The notes: generated by a model from the letters alone, not told the origin. 59,692 bases of DNA from Marinomonas piezotolerans (GCF_003362755.1 NZ_QKRA01000014.1:1-59692); one strand, 5' to 3'. Positions 24,381 to 34,609 are shown, counted from the stretch's first letter. Numbers and translations are program-made.

Positions 24381-24926
24381 ATGTCTTCATTAAAGCAAGC
24401 AAAAGCTCCAGAGCAGGCGCTTGTCGTAGGACGCATTACGTCAGTATACGGTGTTAAAGGGTGGGTGAAGTTATACTCCCATACCGAGCCAATGACTGGA
24501 ATCTTTGATTACAAACATTGGTGGCTGAAAACTCCTAGTGGGTGGAAGGTTGTAGAGTTAAGCCAAGGTCGCGTTCAAGGGCGTGGTTTGGTCGCAGCAG
24601 TTAAAGGCTATTCAGATCGTGATCAGGTCAAAGAGATTTGCGGTATGGATGTCTACATTGATGCAAAAGATCTACCAGAGCTTGATGAAGGTGATTTTTA
24701 CTGGAATCAATTGGAAGGTCTAAAGGTAATCACCAAAGAAGGTGTTCTTCTAGGTAAGGTTTCTCAGCTAATGGAGACTGGTGCTAACGATGTGCTGGTT
24801 GTTCGGAGTTGTGAAGGCAGTTTTGATCGTGAAGAACGTTTGATTCCTTATGTTCCTGATCAGTTTGTTATGAGTATTGCTCTAGACAAACAAGAAATGA
24901 TCGTGGATTGGGATCCAGACTTTTAA
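24381..24926 (+). CDS. rimM: Ribosome maturation factor RimM
   Basis: RimM binds S19 and aids maturation of the 30S head. The 181-residue protein has the N-terminal domain starting VVGRITSVYGVKGWVKLYSHTE (seen in part) and the C-terminal PRC-barrel with DEGDFYWNQLEGLKV and LIPYVPDQFV. It lies 15 bases after rpsP and 19 bases before trmD in the same operon, the standard order. No anomaly is seen. Confidence 0.97.
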   Translation: MSSLKQAKAPEQALVVGRITSVYGVKGWVKLYSHTEPMTGIFDYKHWWLKTPSGWKVVELSQGRVQGRGLVAAVKGYSDRDQVKEICGMDVYIDAKDLPELDEGDFYWNQLEGLKVITKEGVLLGKVSQLMETGANDVLVVRSCEGSFDREERLIPYVPDQFVMSIALDKQEMIVDWDPDF

Positions 24927-24945
24927 GATCTAAACGAGGCCTAGT

Positions 24946-25698
24946 GTGCGAATCGGTGTGGTAACACTGTTTCCAGAGATGTTTCAAGCCATTACCCAGC
25001 ATGGTGTAACGGGCAGAGCTGTTAAATCTGGAATTGTCGAAGTTGATTTCTTCAACCCTAGAACCTTTACGCATGATCGACATAATACTGTTGATGATCG
25101 TCCTTACGGTGGTGGCCCTGGGATGCTGATGAAAGTTCAGCCCCTAAAAGATGCTATTGAGAGCGCCAAGCAATGGGTGCCCAATGCAAAAGTTATTTAT
25201 CTATCCCCTCAGGGGCGCACACTTACGCAGGAAGGTGTGCAACAGCTTGCTAAACAAGCAGAATTTATTCTGGTAGCAGGCCGTTATGAAGGCGTTGATG
25301 AACGCTTGATTCAATCTCAGATTGATGAAGAGTGGTCGATTGGCGACTTTGTCCTAAGTGGAGGTGAGTTACCGGCAATGGTGTTGATGGATTCTGTCTT
25401 TCGCATGGTTCCGGGAGTGTTGGGGAAACAAGCGTCTGCCGATGAAGATTCATTTGCTGACGGCTTACTTGATTGCCCACATTATACTCGCCCCGAAGTG
25501 CTTGAAGGCGAACCTGTACCGTCTGTACTACTTAGTGGCAACCATGAGGCGATACGGCGCTGGCGATTAAAGCAAAAGCTCGGAAGAACTTGGCAACGTC
25601 GGCCTGACCTTCTGCAGAACCTTGAGTTGGACAAGGAACAGCAGAAGTTGTTAAAAGAGTTTATTCGTGAAACTGAAGTTTCAACCTCGGCAGAGTAG
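24946..25698 (+). CDS. trmD: tRNA (guanine-37-N1)-methyltransferase TrmD
   Basis: TrmD uses S-adenosylmethionine to methylate G37 of tRNAs with a GG anticodon-adjacent pair, which prevents frameshifting. The 250-residue protein has the trefoil-knot motifs [34 protein letters not shown] and [14 protein letters not shown]. The start is a GTG at 24946, giving [13 protein letters not shown], with CGAGG ahead. The aspartate used as general base is in the segment PHYTRPEV region's upstream DCPHYTRP. The gene is in the standard operon. Confidence 0.97.
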   Translation: MRIGVVTLFPEMFQAITQHGVTGRAVKSGIVEVDFFNPRTFTHDRHNTVDDRPYGGGPGMLMKVQPLKDAIESAKQWVPNAKVIYLSPQGRTLTQEGVQQLAKQAEFILVAGRYEGVDERLIQSQIDEEWSIGDFVLSGGELPAMVLMDSVFRMVPGVLGKQASADEDSFADGLLDCPHYTRPEVLEGEPVPSVLLSGNHEAIRRWRLKQKLGRTWQRRPDLLQNLELDKEQQKLLKEFIRETEVSTSAE

Positions 25699-25768
25699 GA
25701 ATCACGAGCTAGTCGGAACGTTATAACCTTCGCGCCGATTAGAAACCATATCATTAGGAGTCAAATCC

Positions 25769-26131
25769 ATGAGCAACAAAACTAAGCTGATTCAACAGCT
25801 AGAAGCAGAACAAATGAACAAAGAGATCCCAGCCTTCGGTCCTGGTGATACTGTTGTTGTTCAAGTTAAAGTTAAAGAAGGTTCTCGTGAGCGTCTACAG
25901 GCCTACGAAGGTGTTGTGATTGCAAAACGCAACCGTGGTCTTAACTCCGCGTTCACTGTACGTAAGATTTCTAGTGGCGTTGGTGTGGAGCGTGCGTTCC
26001 AGACATACAGCCCTCTTGTAGATAGCATTGAAGTGAAACGTCGTGGTGATGTTCGTCAAGCTAAAATCTACTTCCTACGTGAGCGTTCAGGTAAATCTGC
26101 ACGTATCAAAGAGAAGTTGGCAAAACGCTAA
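25769..26131 (+). CDS. rplS: 50S ribosomal protein L19
   Basis: L19 lies at the 30S/50S interface. The 120-residue sequence contains [21 protein letters not shown], the [21 protein letters not shown] stretch and [19 protein letters not shown], a full match to the family. An AGGAG ribosome site precedes the ATG. It is the last gene of the rpsP operon and is followed by an intrinsic terminator. Confidence 0.98.
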   Translation: MSNKTKLIQQLEAEQMNKEIPAFGPGDTVVVQVKVKEGSRERLQAYEGVVIAKRNRGLNSAFTVRKISSGVGVERAFQTYSPLVDSIEVKRRGDVRQAKIYFLRERSGKSARIKEKLAKR

Positions 26132-26150
26132 TTCCTTATTTGATTATAAA

Positions 26151-26176
26151 AAAGGCGACTTCGGTCGCCTTTTTTT
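26151..26176 (+). terminator. Intrinsic terminator of the rpsP-rplS operon
   Basis: AAAGGCGAC-TTCG-GTCGCCTTT with a following T tract is a classic UUCG tetraloop terminator directly after rplS. Confidence 0.95.
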
Positions 26177-26234
26177 ATGGAACTTCATCAGGGTATGATG
26201 GCCTAAACAATATTCATGGATTATAGAGGTGTAT

Positions 26235-26945
26235 ATGGGGTACCGATCAAAAGTGATGACTGTTTTAGCGGTCACGTGGTTGAGCTTTGTAGCTCAGGTT
26301 CATGCTGGTGAGCAAGAGGTTAGAGACGCAGTAGCTGCCGCATTGCCTCAGTACTCGTTGCAGTCTGTTGAGCAGCATGAAGGTAGCGGCTTGTTTGTGG
26401 TGACGCTTGAGAATGGGCCAGTTATCCATGTCACACCGAATGGCAATTATTTTGTAGCGGGGGATATGTACCGCGTTGAAGGACAGCAGCTAACCAATGA
26501 GACAGAACAGAAAAAACTTGCTCAGATAGAAGAAATTCCAACGTCGGAAATGGTGGTTTATCAAGCTGAAAATGAGAAAGCGCATATTTCAGTGTTTACC
26601 GATATCACCTGTGGTTACTGTCGCATGCTTCATAAGGAGGTCGATAAGCTTAACCAAATGGGTGTGACGGTGCGATACTTGGCGTATCCACGTGCGGGAG
26701 TTGGTTCTAAGGCTTACAATGACATGGTAAGCATCTGGTGCTCAGATGACCCTCAAGAATGGCTAACAAAAGCTAAGCAGGGCCAAGATGTACCGCAAAA
26801 TACCTGCACGAATCCAGTGGCAAGTCAGTATCGTCTTGGTAATGCTGTTGGCGTTCGCGGCACACCAAGCATTATTTTGGACAATGGAAAATTCATTCCT
26901 GGCTACTTGCCAGCGGAAGAAATAGCGAAAGAATTAAACTTATAG
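26235..26945 (+). CDS. dsbC: Thiol:disulfide interchange protein DsbC
   Basis: DsbC is a periplasmic dimeric disulfide isomerase that repairs wrong disulfides and is kept reduced by DsbD. The protein has a signal peptide (about residues 1-25, ending VHA-GEQ), an N-terminal dimerisation domain, and a thioredoxin domain with the active site CGYC in TDITCGYCRML and the cis-proline loop GVRGTPSII. A second cysteine pair (WCSDD and NTCTN) matches the structural disulfide of DsbC. ATG 26235 follows GAGG at good spacing; an in-frame GTG at 26229 is possible. Genes recJ and hom are nearby, a common arrangement. Confidence 0.94.
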   Translation: MGYRSKVMTVLAVTWLSFVAQVHAGEQEVRDAVAAALPQYSLQSVEQHEGSGLFVVTLENGPVIHVTPNGNYFVAGDMYRVEGQQLTNETEQKKLAQIEEIPTSEMVVYQAENEKAHISVFTDITCGYCRMLHKEVDKLNQMGVTVRYLAYPRAGVGSKAYNDMVSIWCSDDPQEWLTKAKQGQDVPQNTCTNPVASQYRLGNAVGVRGTPSIILDNGKFIPGYLPAEEIAKELNL

Positions 26946-26997
26946 ATTTATCGCGAAATATTCTCCTAAACATCCGCTCAACTTAGGTGTTTCTTCG

Positions 26998-27026
26998 TTG
27001 GGTTTATCCACAGCAGACGGTATAAT
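26998..27026 (+). promoter_or_regulatory. Promoter of hom-thrC
   Basis: A -35-like TTGGGT (26998-27003) and a perfect -10 TATAAT (27021-27026) are 17 bases apart, about 75 bases before the hom start. No leader peptide or attenuator was recognised in the short leader. Confidence 0.7.
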
Positions 27027-27100
27027 CGTTGGTCAATATACGCTTGTTGTTAGTAAGCGAGTCAACATTATTAAAAAACCGTCAGTTGTGGGGTATCGTT

Positions 27101-28402
27101 TTGAAACCGGTAAAAGTCGGACTTTGTGGGTTAGGAACTGTAGGTTCCGGTACATTTAACATCTTGCGTGACAACGCAGAAGAAATTACGCGACGTGTAG
27201 GCCGAAGCATTGTGGTCGAACAAATTGGTGCGCGCCGAGACAATCCTGCCTGCGATACTACCGATATTAATATTACCCGTGATATTTTCGATGTCGTTAA
27301 GAATCCTGAGATTGATATTGTTGTTGAGCTAATTGGCGGTACCTCGGTCGCGCGTGAATTAGTGTTAAATGCGATCGAAAATGGTAAGCATGTTGTGACT
27401 GCCAACAAAGCGCTTATTGCTGAATACGGCAATGAGATATTCGAGAAGGCGCACGCAAAAGGTGTCATGGTCGCGTTTGAAGCAGCCGTTGCGGGTGGTA
27501 TTCCAATCATCAAAACCATACGAGAAGGCTTATCTTCAAATCGTATCGAATGGTTAGCTGGTATCATAAACGGCACCGGCAATTTCATCATGACCGAAAT
27601 GAGTGATAAAGGTCGTGCGTTTGACGATGTGTTAGCAGAAGCCCAAGAACTAGGGTATGCCGAGGCAGATCCTACTTTTGATGTTGAGGGGATTGATGCG
27701 GCGCATAAGTTGACGATACTTGCGTCCATTGCCTATGGGATTCCGTTACAATTTGAGAAGACTTACACTGAAGGTATTAGTCGCATTACTGCGGAAGACG
27801 TTTCTTTTGCCCGAGAGCTTGGATACAGCGTCAAACATTTGGGTATTGCTCGTCGTACTAAAGCAGGTGTTGAGCTGCGTGTTCACCCAACCCTCATTTC
27901 ACAGAAAGCACTGCTTGCTAACGTAAATGGCGTGATGAATGCCGTTATGGTCAAAGGAGACGCAGTTGGACCTACCTTAACGTACGGCGCGGGTGCTGGA
28001 GCAATGCCTACAGGATCATCAGTGGTCGCAGACATTATAGATGTTGCTCGTACCTTTACGGCAGACCCAACCAATCGCGTACCACATCTAGCATTCCAAT
28101 CTGATCAGTTGTCGAACGAAACGGTTTTACCGATGGATGATATCGAGTGCGGATTCTTCCTTAATATGACGATTCAAGATCGTGCCGGTGTGTTAGCCAA
28201 TATTACTCAGATATTATCGAATAACGGTATTAGCATAGAGTCTGTTATCCAACGCGAGCGTGAAGGCAGTGATCTTGTGCCATTAGTTGTAATGACGCAC
28301 GTTGTAAAAGAACGCAATATGAATGCTGCTATTGCAGCGATTGAAGCTTTGCCAGATGTGGCTGGCGCGGTACAACGCATCCGTGTCGAGAATCTGGATT
28401 AG
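27101..28402 (+). CDS. hom: Homoserine dehydrogenase
   Basis: This enzyme reduces aspartate semialdehyde to homoserine with NAD(P)H, the branch step to threonine and methionine. The 433-residue protein has the nucleotide fold GLCGLGTVGSGTF, the catalytic region AGIINGTGNFIMTEM and YAEADPTFDVEGIDAAHK, and a C-terminal ACT domain (about 350-430; RAGVLANITQIL) for feedback control by threonine. I chose the TTG at 27101 because it gives MKPVKVGLCG, the usual family start; a GTG at 27029 would add 24 unusual residues. It is followed 15 bases later by thrC. Confidence 0.95.
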   Translation: MKPVKVGLCGLGTVGSGTFNILRDNAEEITRRVGRSIVVEQIGARRDNPACDTTDINITRDIFDVVKNPEIDIVVELIGGTSVARELVLNAIENGKHVVTANKALIAEYGNEIFEKAHAKGVMVAFEAAVAGGIPIIKTIREGLSSNRIEWLAGIINGTGNFIMTEMSDKGRAFDDVLAEAQELGYAEADPTFDVEGIDAAHKLTILASIAYGIPLQFEKTYTEGISRITAEDVSFARELGYSVKHLGIARRTKAGVELRVHPTLISQKALLANVNGVMNAVMVKGDAVGPTLTYGAGAGAMPTGSSVVADIIDVARTFTADPTNRVPHLAFQSDQLSNETVLPMDDIECGFFLNMTIQDRAGVLANITQILSNNGISIESVIQREREGSDLVPLVVMTHVVKERNMNAAIAAIEALPDVAGAVQRIRVENLD

Positions 28403-28417
28403 GAAGGAATAGAGACA

Positions 28418-29803
28418 ATGAAATATGTATCAACGCGCGGAACAGCTCCTGTATTGAGCTTTGGGGATGTTTTGCTTGCAGGTTTAGCGAGTGATGGTGG
28501 TTTGTATGTGCCAGAAAAGCTGCCTAGCTATTCAAAGGAAGAAATTGCATCTTGGGCTTCTCTAAGCTACCAAGAACTGGCTTTCAAAGTGATGTGGCCG
28601 TTCGTAGAAGGTGAGATTCCAGCGGATGAGTTTACTCGTATGATTGATGAGGCTTATGCTGGTTTCAATCATTCTGCCGTGGCGCCAATGGTGCAAACTG
28701 ATAGCAATGAATGGGTGCTTGAGCTATTTCGCGGGCCGACATTAGCGTTTAAAGACTTTGCTTTGCAGCTATTGGGCCGTTTGATGGACTATGTCCTTGC
28801 GAAGCGCAATGAAAAGTTAGTCATTCTCGGTGCAACCTCGGGTGATACTGGATCCGCAGCAATTGAAGGGTGTCGCCACTCTGACCACCTAGATATCTTT
28901 ATTCTACACCCTTATCAGCGTGTATCAGAAGTGCAGCGTCGCCAAATGACAACCGTCATTGATGACAATGTTTACAACATAGCAGTGAAAGGGAACTTTG
29001 ATGATTGCCAAGGCATGGTGAAAGCGAGCTTTGCTGATCAGTCTTTTCTAAATGGCGCTAAGTTAGGAGCAGTAAACTCCATTAACTGGGCGCGTATCAT
29101 GGCCCAGATCGTTTACTATTTCTCTTCTGCTTTGGCGGTAGGTGGCCCTCACCGCAAAGTGTCTTTTTCTGTTCCGACGGGTAACTTTGGTGACATATTT
29201 GCGGGTTATTTAGCTAAGCAAATGGGCTTGCCAATTGACCAGTTGATCGTGGCAACGAACCAGAATGATATTCTGCATCGTACTATTGCGGAAAATGATA
29301 TGAGTCGTCAATCACTTAACGTGACACTATCCCCTAGTATGGACATCATGGTTTCGAGTAATTTTGAGCGTTTGTTGTTTGATGCTCATGGTCGCGATAG
29401 TGATGCACTAACAGATCTTATGTCCCGCTTTAATGCTGGTGATGTAACGCTTAGTGATGAAGCTTGGGCTTATGTGAAAGATAATTTCGATAGTCATAAA
29501 GTGGATGATGCCCGCACGTGTGAAGTCATAGCAGAGGTGTTTGAGTCGACTCAGTACCTTCTTGATCCGCATACTGCAATTGGACTCGAAGCGGCGCGTA
29601 AGTGTTGGAAGGACAAATCAGTACCTATGATTACACTTGCAACAGCGCATCCAGTGAAGTTCCCAGAAGCAGTAGAAAAAGCTAACTGTGAATCTCCGAG
29701 CTTACCCGAGCACATGAAAGACTTATTTGAACGCGATGAGTCGTATGAAGTGTTGGAAAACGAATTGGCTGATATTCAGTCATACGTTGCTAAAAATATC
29801 TAA
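28418..29803 (+). CDS. thrC: Threonine synthase
   Basis: A PLP enzyme that converts O-phosphohomoserine to threonine. At 461 residues it is the long form found in proteobacteria. The PLP lysine is in GPTLAFKDFALQLLGR (about residue 111) and the phosphate-binding loop follows at GATSGDTGSAAIEG. Other family segments are SFSVPTGNFGDIFAGYLA and TAHPVKFPEAV. It is coupled to hom, with GGAAGG ahead of the ATG, and ends in a clear terminator. A separate homoserine kinase gene is not in the window. Confidence 0.96.
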   Translation: MKYVSTRGTAPVLSFGDVLLAGLASDGGLYVPEKLPSYSKEEIASWASLSYQELAFKVMWPFVEGEIPADEFTRMIDEAYAGFNHSAVAPMVQTDSNEWVLELFRGPTLAFKDFALQLLGRLMDYVLAKRNEKLVILGATSGDTGSAAIEGCRHSDHLDIFILHPYQRVSEVQRRQMTTVIDDNVYNIAVKGNFDDCQGMVKASFADQSFLNGAKLGAVNSINWARIMAQIVYYFSSALAVGGPHRKVSFSVPTGNFGDIFAGYLAKQMGLPIDQLIVATNQNDILHRTIAENDMSRQSLNVTLSPSMDIMVSSNFERLLFDAHGRDSDALTDLMSRFNAGDVTLSDEAWAYVKDNFDSHKVDDARTCEVIAEVFESTQYLLDPHTAIGLEAARKCWKDKSVPMITLATAHPVKFPEAVEKANCESPSLPEHMKDLFERDESYEVLENELADIQSYVAKNI

Positions 29804-29813
29804 GTGATACTAA

Positions 29814-29841
29814 AGGACAATTACCCCGCTGTAATTGTCCT
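29814..29841 (+). terminator. Intrinsic terminator after thrC
   Basis: AGGACAATTAC and GTAATTGTCCT form an 11-base stem with a 6-base loop, followed by CTTCT. It ends the hom-thrC transcript. Confidence 0.8.
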
Positions 29842-29867
29842 CTTCTCCGCCCCCTAGGTTTCTAACA

Positions 29868-30578
29868 ATGAACTTAATTCTACTTGCCCCTGAGCAGCAG
29901 TGCTCACTTAACAGCTATGATCTATCCGAGCGTCAAATTCAGCATGTGACTAAAGTTTTAAAAAAGCGAGATGGAGACAGGGTTCGTGTTGGAGTGCTCA
30001 ATGGTGATTTAGGAGAGGCCGTATTCGATGCATCGCTTCATAGGGTAACTATTTTGAACTTAGATACCTCGCCTCCGGCAGCGTTGCCAATGGAGCTTGT
30101 GTTGGCATTGCCTAGACCGAATATGTTGAAACGAACTTTGTTGAATATAACGGCAATGGGGGTAAAAAAAATCCATTTGCTAAACTCTGCGAAAGTTGAG
30201 AAAAGTTATTGGCAAAGTCCAGTGCTAGAGGCCGATGCTTTGCATCAATACTTGCTGGAGGGTTTGGAACAAGCACGTGATACGCAATTACCAACGATTG
30301 AGTTTCACAAACGCTTTCGTCCATTTGTTGAAGATGTACTGCCGTCAATACTTGCCGATAAAAAAGGTCTTCTAGCACACCCATACCAAGCTAAATCTTG
30401 CCCTATAGATATCGAATATTCTTGCCTATTAGGCATTGGTCCTGAAGGCGGATGGAATGAGTTCGAGGTAGAGAAGTGGGTTGAAGCTGGTATGGATACC
30501 GTCCATCTTGGAGAGCGTATACTGAAAGTTGAGACAGCGGTCCCTGTGGTGATATCTCGTTTGTACCCCGCTAGATAA
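29868..30578 (+). CDS. rsmE: 16S rRNA (uracil-1498-N3)-methyltransferase RsmE
   Basis: RsmE methylates U1498 of 16S rRNA in the assembled 30S subunit. The 236-residue protein has an N-terminal PUA-like domain (to about 75) and a SPOUT knot with the cofactor loop LLGIGPEGGWNEFEVEKW and LGERILKVETAV near the end. I chose ATG 29868 because the family starts MNLILL-like; an upstream start at 29835 lies inside the region next to the thrC terminator. The protein is slightly divergent in the middle but complete. Confidence 0.94.
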   Translation: MNLILLAPEQQCSLNSYDLSERQIQHVTKVLKKRDGDRVRVGVLNGDLGEAVFDASLHRVTILNLDTSPPAALPMELVLALPRPNMLKRTLLNITAMGVKKIHLLNSAKVEKSYWQSPVLEADALHQYLLEGLEQARDTQLPTIEFHKRFRPFVEDVLPSILADKKGLLAHPYQAKSCPIDIEYSCLLGIGPEGGWNEFEVEKWVEAGMDTVHLGERILKVETAVPVVISRLYPAR

Positions 30579-30654
30579 GAAACTTTACTAACTTGTTGTA
30601 TGCATTTCGCACAAACGTGGTGATAATGTGTACATGTAGAAGGGTTAGTAGTGT

Positions 30655-31746
30655 ATGCGAAAGTATTTACGTGCGGCGGTTTGTCGTTGGATTTCAAGAT
30701 TGATTTCAAATACCTTGCAAGTCGGGGTATCCAGTGACGCCATTTCCGACTCATCACGCCGCACTTTTATTATCAATTTATTTTGCTTGGTGGGAGTGTT
30801 ATTTACCGCACCCCTAGGTTTGCTTTCGCTTTTTCATGGCTATTGGTTGGTGGGCAGTGGGCTGATCGGTGTTGCACTACTCTACATCGGTAATCATATC
30901 TATTTACGACGTACTCAAAACCACGTGCTGTCAGGGAACATTATTCTTTATCCCTTGTATGGATTGATGCTTTATTTAGTCTACAGCGGTGGAGTAAACG
31001 GTACAGGACATGTTTGGATCTATTGTATTCCCCCCGTCTCACTGTTTTTACATGGCTTGAAGCGTGGCTTGACGGAAGTACTACTCTTTACCGTCGGGCT
31101 GATTGTGATTCTTTTCTTCATGGAAACGCCATTCGATGACTTAAATTTTCATCCCGATCTCAATTCTAGAATTGTGTATTCTTTTGTTCTGATCACGTTC
31201 TTGTCGACGATTTATGAATATATTTCATCGCGTTTTAATCAATCATTACAACAGGTGTCTAGGAAGCTAGAGCTTGCAGCCACGACTGATCCATTGACCG
31301 GCTTACTGAACCGACGCGGATTGGCGCAGCAGTATGAAAAAGTGAACTACTCTACATCCAATGTTTGGTTACTGGATATTGATTACTTTAAACGAATCAA
31401 CGATGACTTTGGGCATGAGCTGGGCGATGCCTATCTAAAAACCGTTGCTCAAGAGTTGACTCGTTTTTTAGAGAATGAGCAGGCGCTGATTTCTCGCTGG
31501 GGAGGTGAGGAGTTTTTGATCATATTGGATAGACCATCCATTCAGCTAAATCTAAGTGAACGCTTGATTGATGTATTAAAGAACACAGTTGTAAAAACAA
31601 ATGACGACCAAGCGATTCAAACAACCGTTAGTATTGGTCTTACAATGATGGCCTCTGGCGAGGGGATTCCTAAAGCATTAGGGCGCGCTGACAGTGCGCT
31701 ATATGAAGCAAAACGCAGGGGACGTGATCAGGCTATCGCAAAGTAG
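30655..31746 (+). CDS. Membrane-bound diguanylate cyclase
   Basis: The 363-residue protein makes the second messenger c-di-GMP from two GTP. Five or six membrane segments (about residues 35-185) precede a GGDEF domain (about 205-355) that is intact: TTDPLTGLLNRRGL, the metal-binding D in LLDIDYFKRINDDFGH, and the active-site GGEEF in SRWGGEEFLII. The RxxD inhibitory site normally five residues before GGEEF is not evident, so product inhibition may be weak. The N-terminal sensor region is not a named family to me. No partner gene adjoins. Confidence 0.9.
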   Translation: MRKYLRAAVCRWISRLISNTLQVGVSSDAISDSSRRTFIINLFCLVGVLFTAPLGLLSLFHGYWLVGSGLIGVALLYIGNHIYLRRTQNHVLSGNIILYPLYGLMLYLVYSGGVNGTGHVWIYCIPPVSLFLHGLKRGLTEVLLFTVGLIVILFFMETPFDDLNFHPDLNSRIVYSFVLITFLSTIYEYISSRFNQSLQQVSRKLELAATTDPLTGLLNRRGLAQQYEKVNYSTSNVWLLDIDYFKRINDDFGHELGDAYLKTVAQELTRFLENEQALISRWGGEEFLIILDRPSIQLNLSERLIDVLKNTVVKTNDDQAIQTTVSIGLTMMASGEGIPKALGRADSALYEAKRRGRDQAIAK

Positions 31747-31884
31747 ATGCATTGATTCTGTGCTTATGATCGCTCAAACCTGATTTACGTAAGGCTTTTA
31801 CCTCTATGTCGCTCGTGCTTAGTTAGTATGTAAGTTCGGTGAGTATGGTAATATTTTAAAAAAGTATATCAGAGCCATCTTAGC

Positions 31885-33606
31885 ATGCGAATTTTGAAAC
31901 GAGCGTTGACGACGCAAGCGAGTGAATTCCCCGCTCACTTCCCTGAAACCTTAGCGCGTATTTATCTAGCGCGCGGCGTATCCAATCCCTCCGAGTTAGA
32001 ATATAAGCTTTCCAGTCTAGAGCACCCCAAACGTTTTTTTGATATCAAAAATGCGGCAACAATATTGGCGGATGCTATTGAGCACGGGCAGCGTATTCTA
32101 ATTGTGGGGGATTTTGACGCAGATGGTGCAACATCGACTACGTTAGGTATTCTTGCAATGCGTGCTATGGGGGCAGTCGATCCCCAATATTTAGTGCCTA
32201 ATCGCTTCGAGTACGGCTATGGTTTAACACCTGAAATTGTAGCTCTAGCCACAGAGCTTGAGCCAGATGTCTTGGTCACGGTAGACAATGGTATTGCTAG
32301 CATCGACGGAGTTGCGGCTGCTAAAGCAGCGGGTATGAAGGTGGTCGTAACAGATCACCATTTGCCGGGTGATACCCTGCCTAACGCAGATGCCATCGTG
32401 AATCCAAATCATCCAGAATGTGGTTTTTCGAGCAAAGCACTGGCGGGAGTCGGTGTTATTTTTTACGTCATGTCCGCCTTGCGTGCTGAATTGACTCAGC
32501 GTGGATGGTTCGAGAGAGAGCATATTCCTCGCCCTAATATGGCGGACTATTTGGATCTTGTCGCGCTGGGCACGGTAGCAGATGTTGTGGCGTTAGATGC
32601 TAATAACCGAATCTTAGTGCAGCAAGGATTGCAGCGGATCAAAGAAGGGCATGCTCGTCCTGGCATTTTAGCGTTATTAGAGTTAGGCGGCCGAGATTAT
32701 TCTCGGGTAAAAGCGACTGACCTCGGTTTTGTCGTTGGCCCTAGACTTAATGCCGCGGGACGACTAGATGATATGTCGATTGGGATTGAGTGTTTGTTGT
32801 CTGATCAAGCGATGTTGGCAGGTTCCTATGCAGAGCAGTTGGATCACCTTAATAGAGAGCGCAAATCCATTGAGTCTGACATGAAGCAACAAGCTGAGCG
32901 CTATTTGCTTAGTTTGGATGAGGGGAACGACCTTCCTAATGGTATGTGTTTTTATCAAGCGGATTGGCACCAAGGTGTGATTGGTATCTTGGCCTCACGA
33001 ATGAAAGAAAAGTGCCACCGTCCCGTGATTGCATTTGCGAAAACAGATGAAGGGCTTTTAAAAGGTTCTGCGAGGTCCATTCCTGGCGTTCATATTCGTG
33101 ATGCTTTGGATTTGCTAGCGAAACGCCATCCGCATTTGTTAAGTAAGTTTGGTGGTCATGCGATGGCCGCAGGGATGTCTATTAATGAGGCTGACTATCC
33201 AGATTTTGCGGAGGCATTTGACCACATCATTACTGAGTGGGTAACTCCTGAACAGCTTGAGGCGACCATTTATACGGACGGAGAATTAGCTGGGGAAGAC
33301 TTTAGTTTGGAGTTTGCGGAATTGTTGCGTGCGGCAGGGCCTTGGGGGCAGGCGTTTCCTGAGCCCTGTTTTGATGGCGTGTTTGAGTTGTTGCAACAGC
33401 GAATTGTCGGCCAAAAGCATTTAAAGTTGACGCTTAGAGAGCCTAAAACAGGTCTTTTAATTGATGGTATACATTTTTTTGCGGACTTAGATCTTTGGCC
33501 GAGTACCGCTCAAAAAGCCCATTTAGTATACAAGCTTGATGTGAATGAGTTTCGGGGCCAGCGTAATTTACAGTTATTGATCGATCATATTACCGATGTT
33601 TCTTAG
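31885..33606 (+). CDS. recJ: Single-stranded-DNA exonuclease RecJ
   Basis: RecJ degrades single-stranded DNA 5' to 3' in RecF-pathway recombination and mismatch repair. The 573-residue protein (E. coli 577) has the DHH-family motifs GDFDADGATSTT (about 76-87), TVDNGIAS (about 132-139), TDHHLPGDTLP (about 153-163) and ALGTVADVVAL (about 226-236), and the DHHA1 domain with FGGHAMAAGMS (about 424-434). The order dsbC-...-hom-thrC-recJ is similar to Pseudomonas, with rsmE and a cyclase gene inserted between. No ribosome site stands out. Confidence 0.96.
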   Translation: MRILKRALTTQASEFPAHFPETLARIYLARGVSNPSELEYKLSSLEHPKRFFDIKNAATILADAIEHGQRILIVGDFDADGATSTTLGILAMRAMGAVDPQYLVPNRFEYGYGLTPEIVALATELEPDVLVTVDNGIASIDGVAAAKAAGMKVVVTDHHLPGDTLPNADAIVNPNHPECGFSSKALAGVGVIFYVMSALRAELTQRGWFEREHIPRPNMADYLDLVALGTVADVVALDANNRILVQQGLQRIKEGHARPGILALLELGGRDYSRVKATDLGFVVGPRLNAAGRLDDMSIGIECLLSDQAMLAGSYAEQLDHLNRERKSIESDMKQQAERYLLSLDEGNDLPNGMCFYQADWHQGVIGILASRMKEKCHRPVIAFAKTDEGLLKGSARSIPGVHIRDALDLLAKRHPHLLSKFGGHAMAAGMSINEADYPDFAEAFDHIITEWVTPEQLEATIYTDGELAGEDFSLEFAELLRAAGPWGQAFPEPCFDGVFELLQQRIVGQKHLKLTLREPKTGLLIDGIHFFADLDLWPSTAQKAHLVYKLDVNEFRGQRNLQLLIDHITDVS

Positions 33607-33724
33607 GCAATTGGGTAATAAACGACGAGTATTTGCTCTGCTAGGGGCGGCAACTCGTCGATAATAGGATATAATCGGCGTCCCTCATTTTAACCACACT
33701 GACAATTTTCGCAGGAGTTCGTTC

Positions 33725-34567
33725 ATGACTGCATTGGTTCTTGATGGCAAGCGATGTGCCAAAGAAACCGAAGAGCGTTTGGCACAACAGGTTGCTGAAC
33801 TAAAAGAGCGTACAGGCGGTACGCCCATTTTGGCAACAATTCTAGTCGGAGCTGATCCAGCATCTGCTACGTACGTAAAGATGAAAGGAAACGCTTGTCG
33901 CCGTGTAGGGATGGATTCGATGGCAATCGAGTTGCCTGAAACAACAACGACTGAAGAATTGTTGGCAAAAATTAATGAGCTGAATAACAACGCCGATGTA
34001 CACGGTATTTTGTTACAGCATCCTGTCCCAGCTCAAATTGATGAACGCGCTTGTTTCGATGCTATCGCCGCGCACAAAGATGTAGATGGCGTCACCTGCT
34101 TAGGGTTTGGCCGTATGGCCATGAAAGAACCTGCATATGGTGCAGCGACGCCTGCAGGCATCATGCGTATTATGGAAGAATACAATATAGAGCTGGAAGG
34201 CAAGCATGTGGTGGTAGTGGGGCGCAGTCCTATCTTGGGTAAGCCAATGGCAATGATGATGCTCAATGCTAATGCAACCGTTACTATTTGCCACTCGCGG
34301 ACGCAAAACTTACCAGAGTTCGTTAAGCAAGCAGATATCATTGTAGGTGCGGTAGGCAAACCGGAGCTAATAAAAGCCGAATGGATCAAAGATGGCGCTG
34401 TTGTTATTGATGCTGGCTACCATCCTGGTGGGGTAGGTGATATCGAACTGTCTCCTTTGAAAGAACGTGTGTCTGCCTATACTCCCGTCCCTGGAGGGGT
34501 AGGTCCAATGACCATCAACACTCTTATCCTACAAACTCTTGAATCCGGCCTGAAGCAACTTGGCTGA
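33725..34567 (+). CDS. folD: Methylenetetrahydrofolate dehydrogenase/cyclohydrolase FolD
   Basis: FolD is bifunctional and interconverts methylene-, methenyl- and formyl-tetrahydrofolate. The 280-residue protein has the substrate lysine in [17 protein letters not shown] (about residues 43-59), the [11 protein letters not shown] loop (about 98-108), and the NADP fold [18 protein letters not shown] with the C-terminal [12 protein letters not shown] motif. A TATAAT element at 33670-33675 may be the -10 box of its promoter. A terminator follows the gene. Confidence 0.97.
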   Translation: MTALVLDGKRCAKETEERLAQQVAELKERTGGTPILATILVGADPASATYVKMKGNACRRVGMDSMAIELPETTTTEELLAKINELNNNADVHGILLQHPVPAQIDERACFDAIAAHKDVDGVTCLGFGRMAMKEPAYGAATPAGIMRIMEEYNIELEGKHVVVVGRSPILGKPMAMMMLNANATVTICHSRTQNLPEFVKQADIIVGAVGKPELIKAEWIKDGAVVIDAGYHPGGVGDIELSPLKERVSAYTPVPGGVGPMTINTLILQTLESGLKQLG

Positions 34568-34609
34568 GCTTGAATCTGATTATGTAATCCATATATAGAT
34601 TATATAGAG

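Noticed and set aside
26941..27100. Leader of hom examined for a threonine attenuator peptide
   Set aside because: No short reading rich in threonine or isoleucine codons and no terminator hairpin were seen.
33623..33660. Hairpin CGACGAGT...ACTCGTCG after recJ considered as a terminator
   Set aside because: The 8-base stem has a 22-base loop and no T tract, so support is too weak to list it as a terminator.
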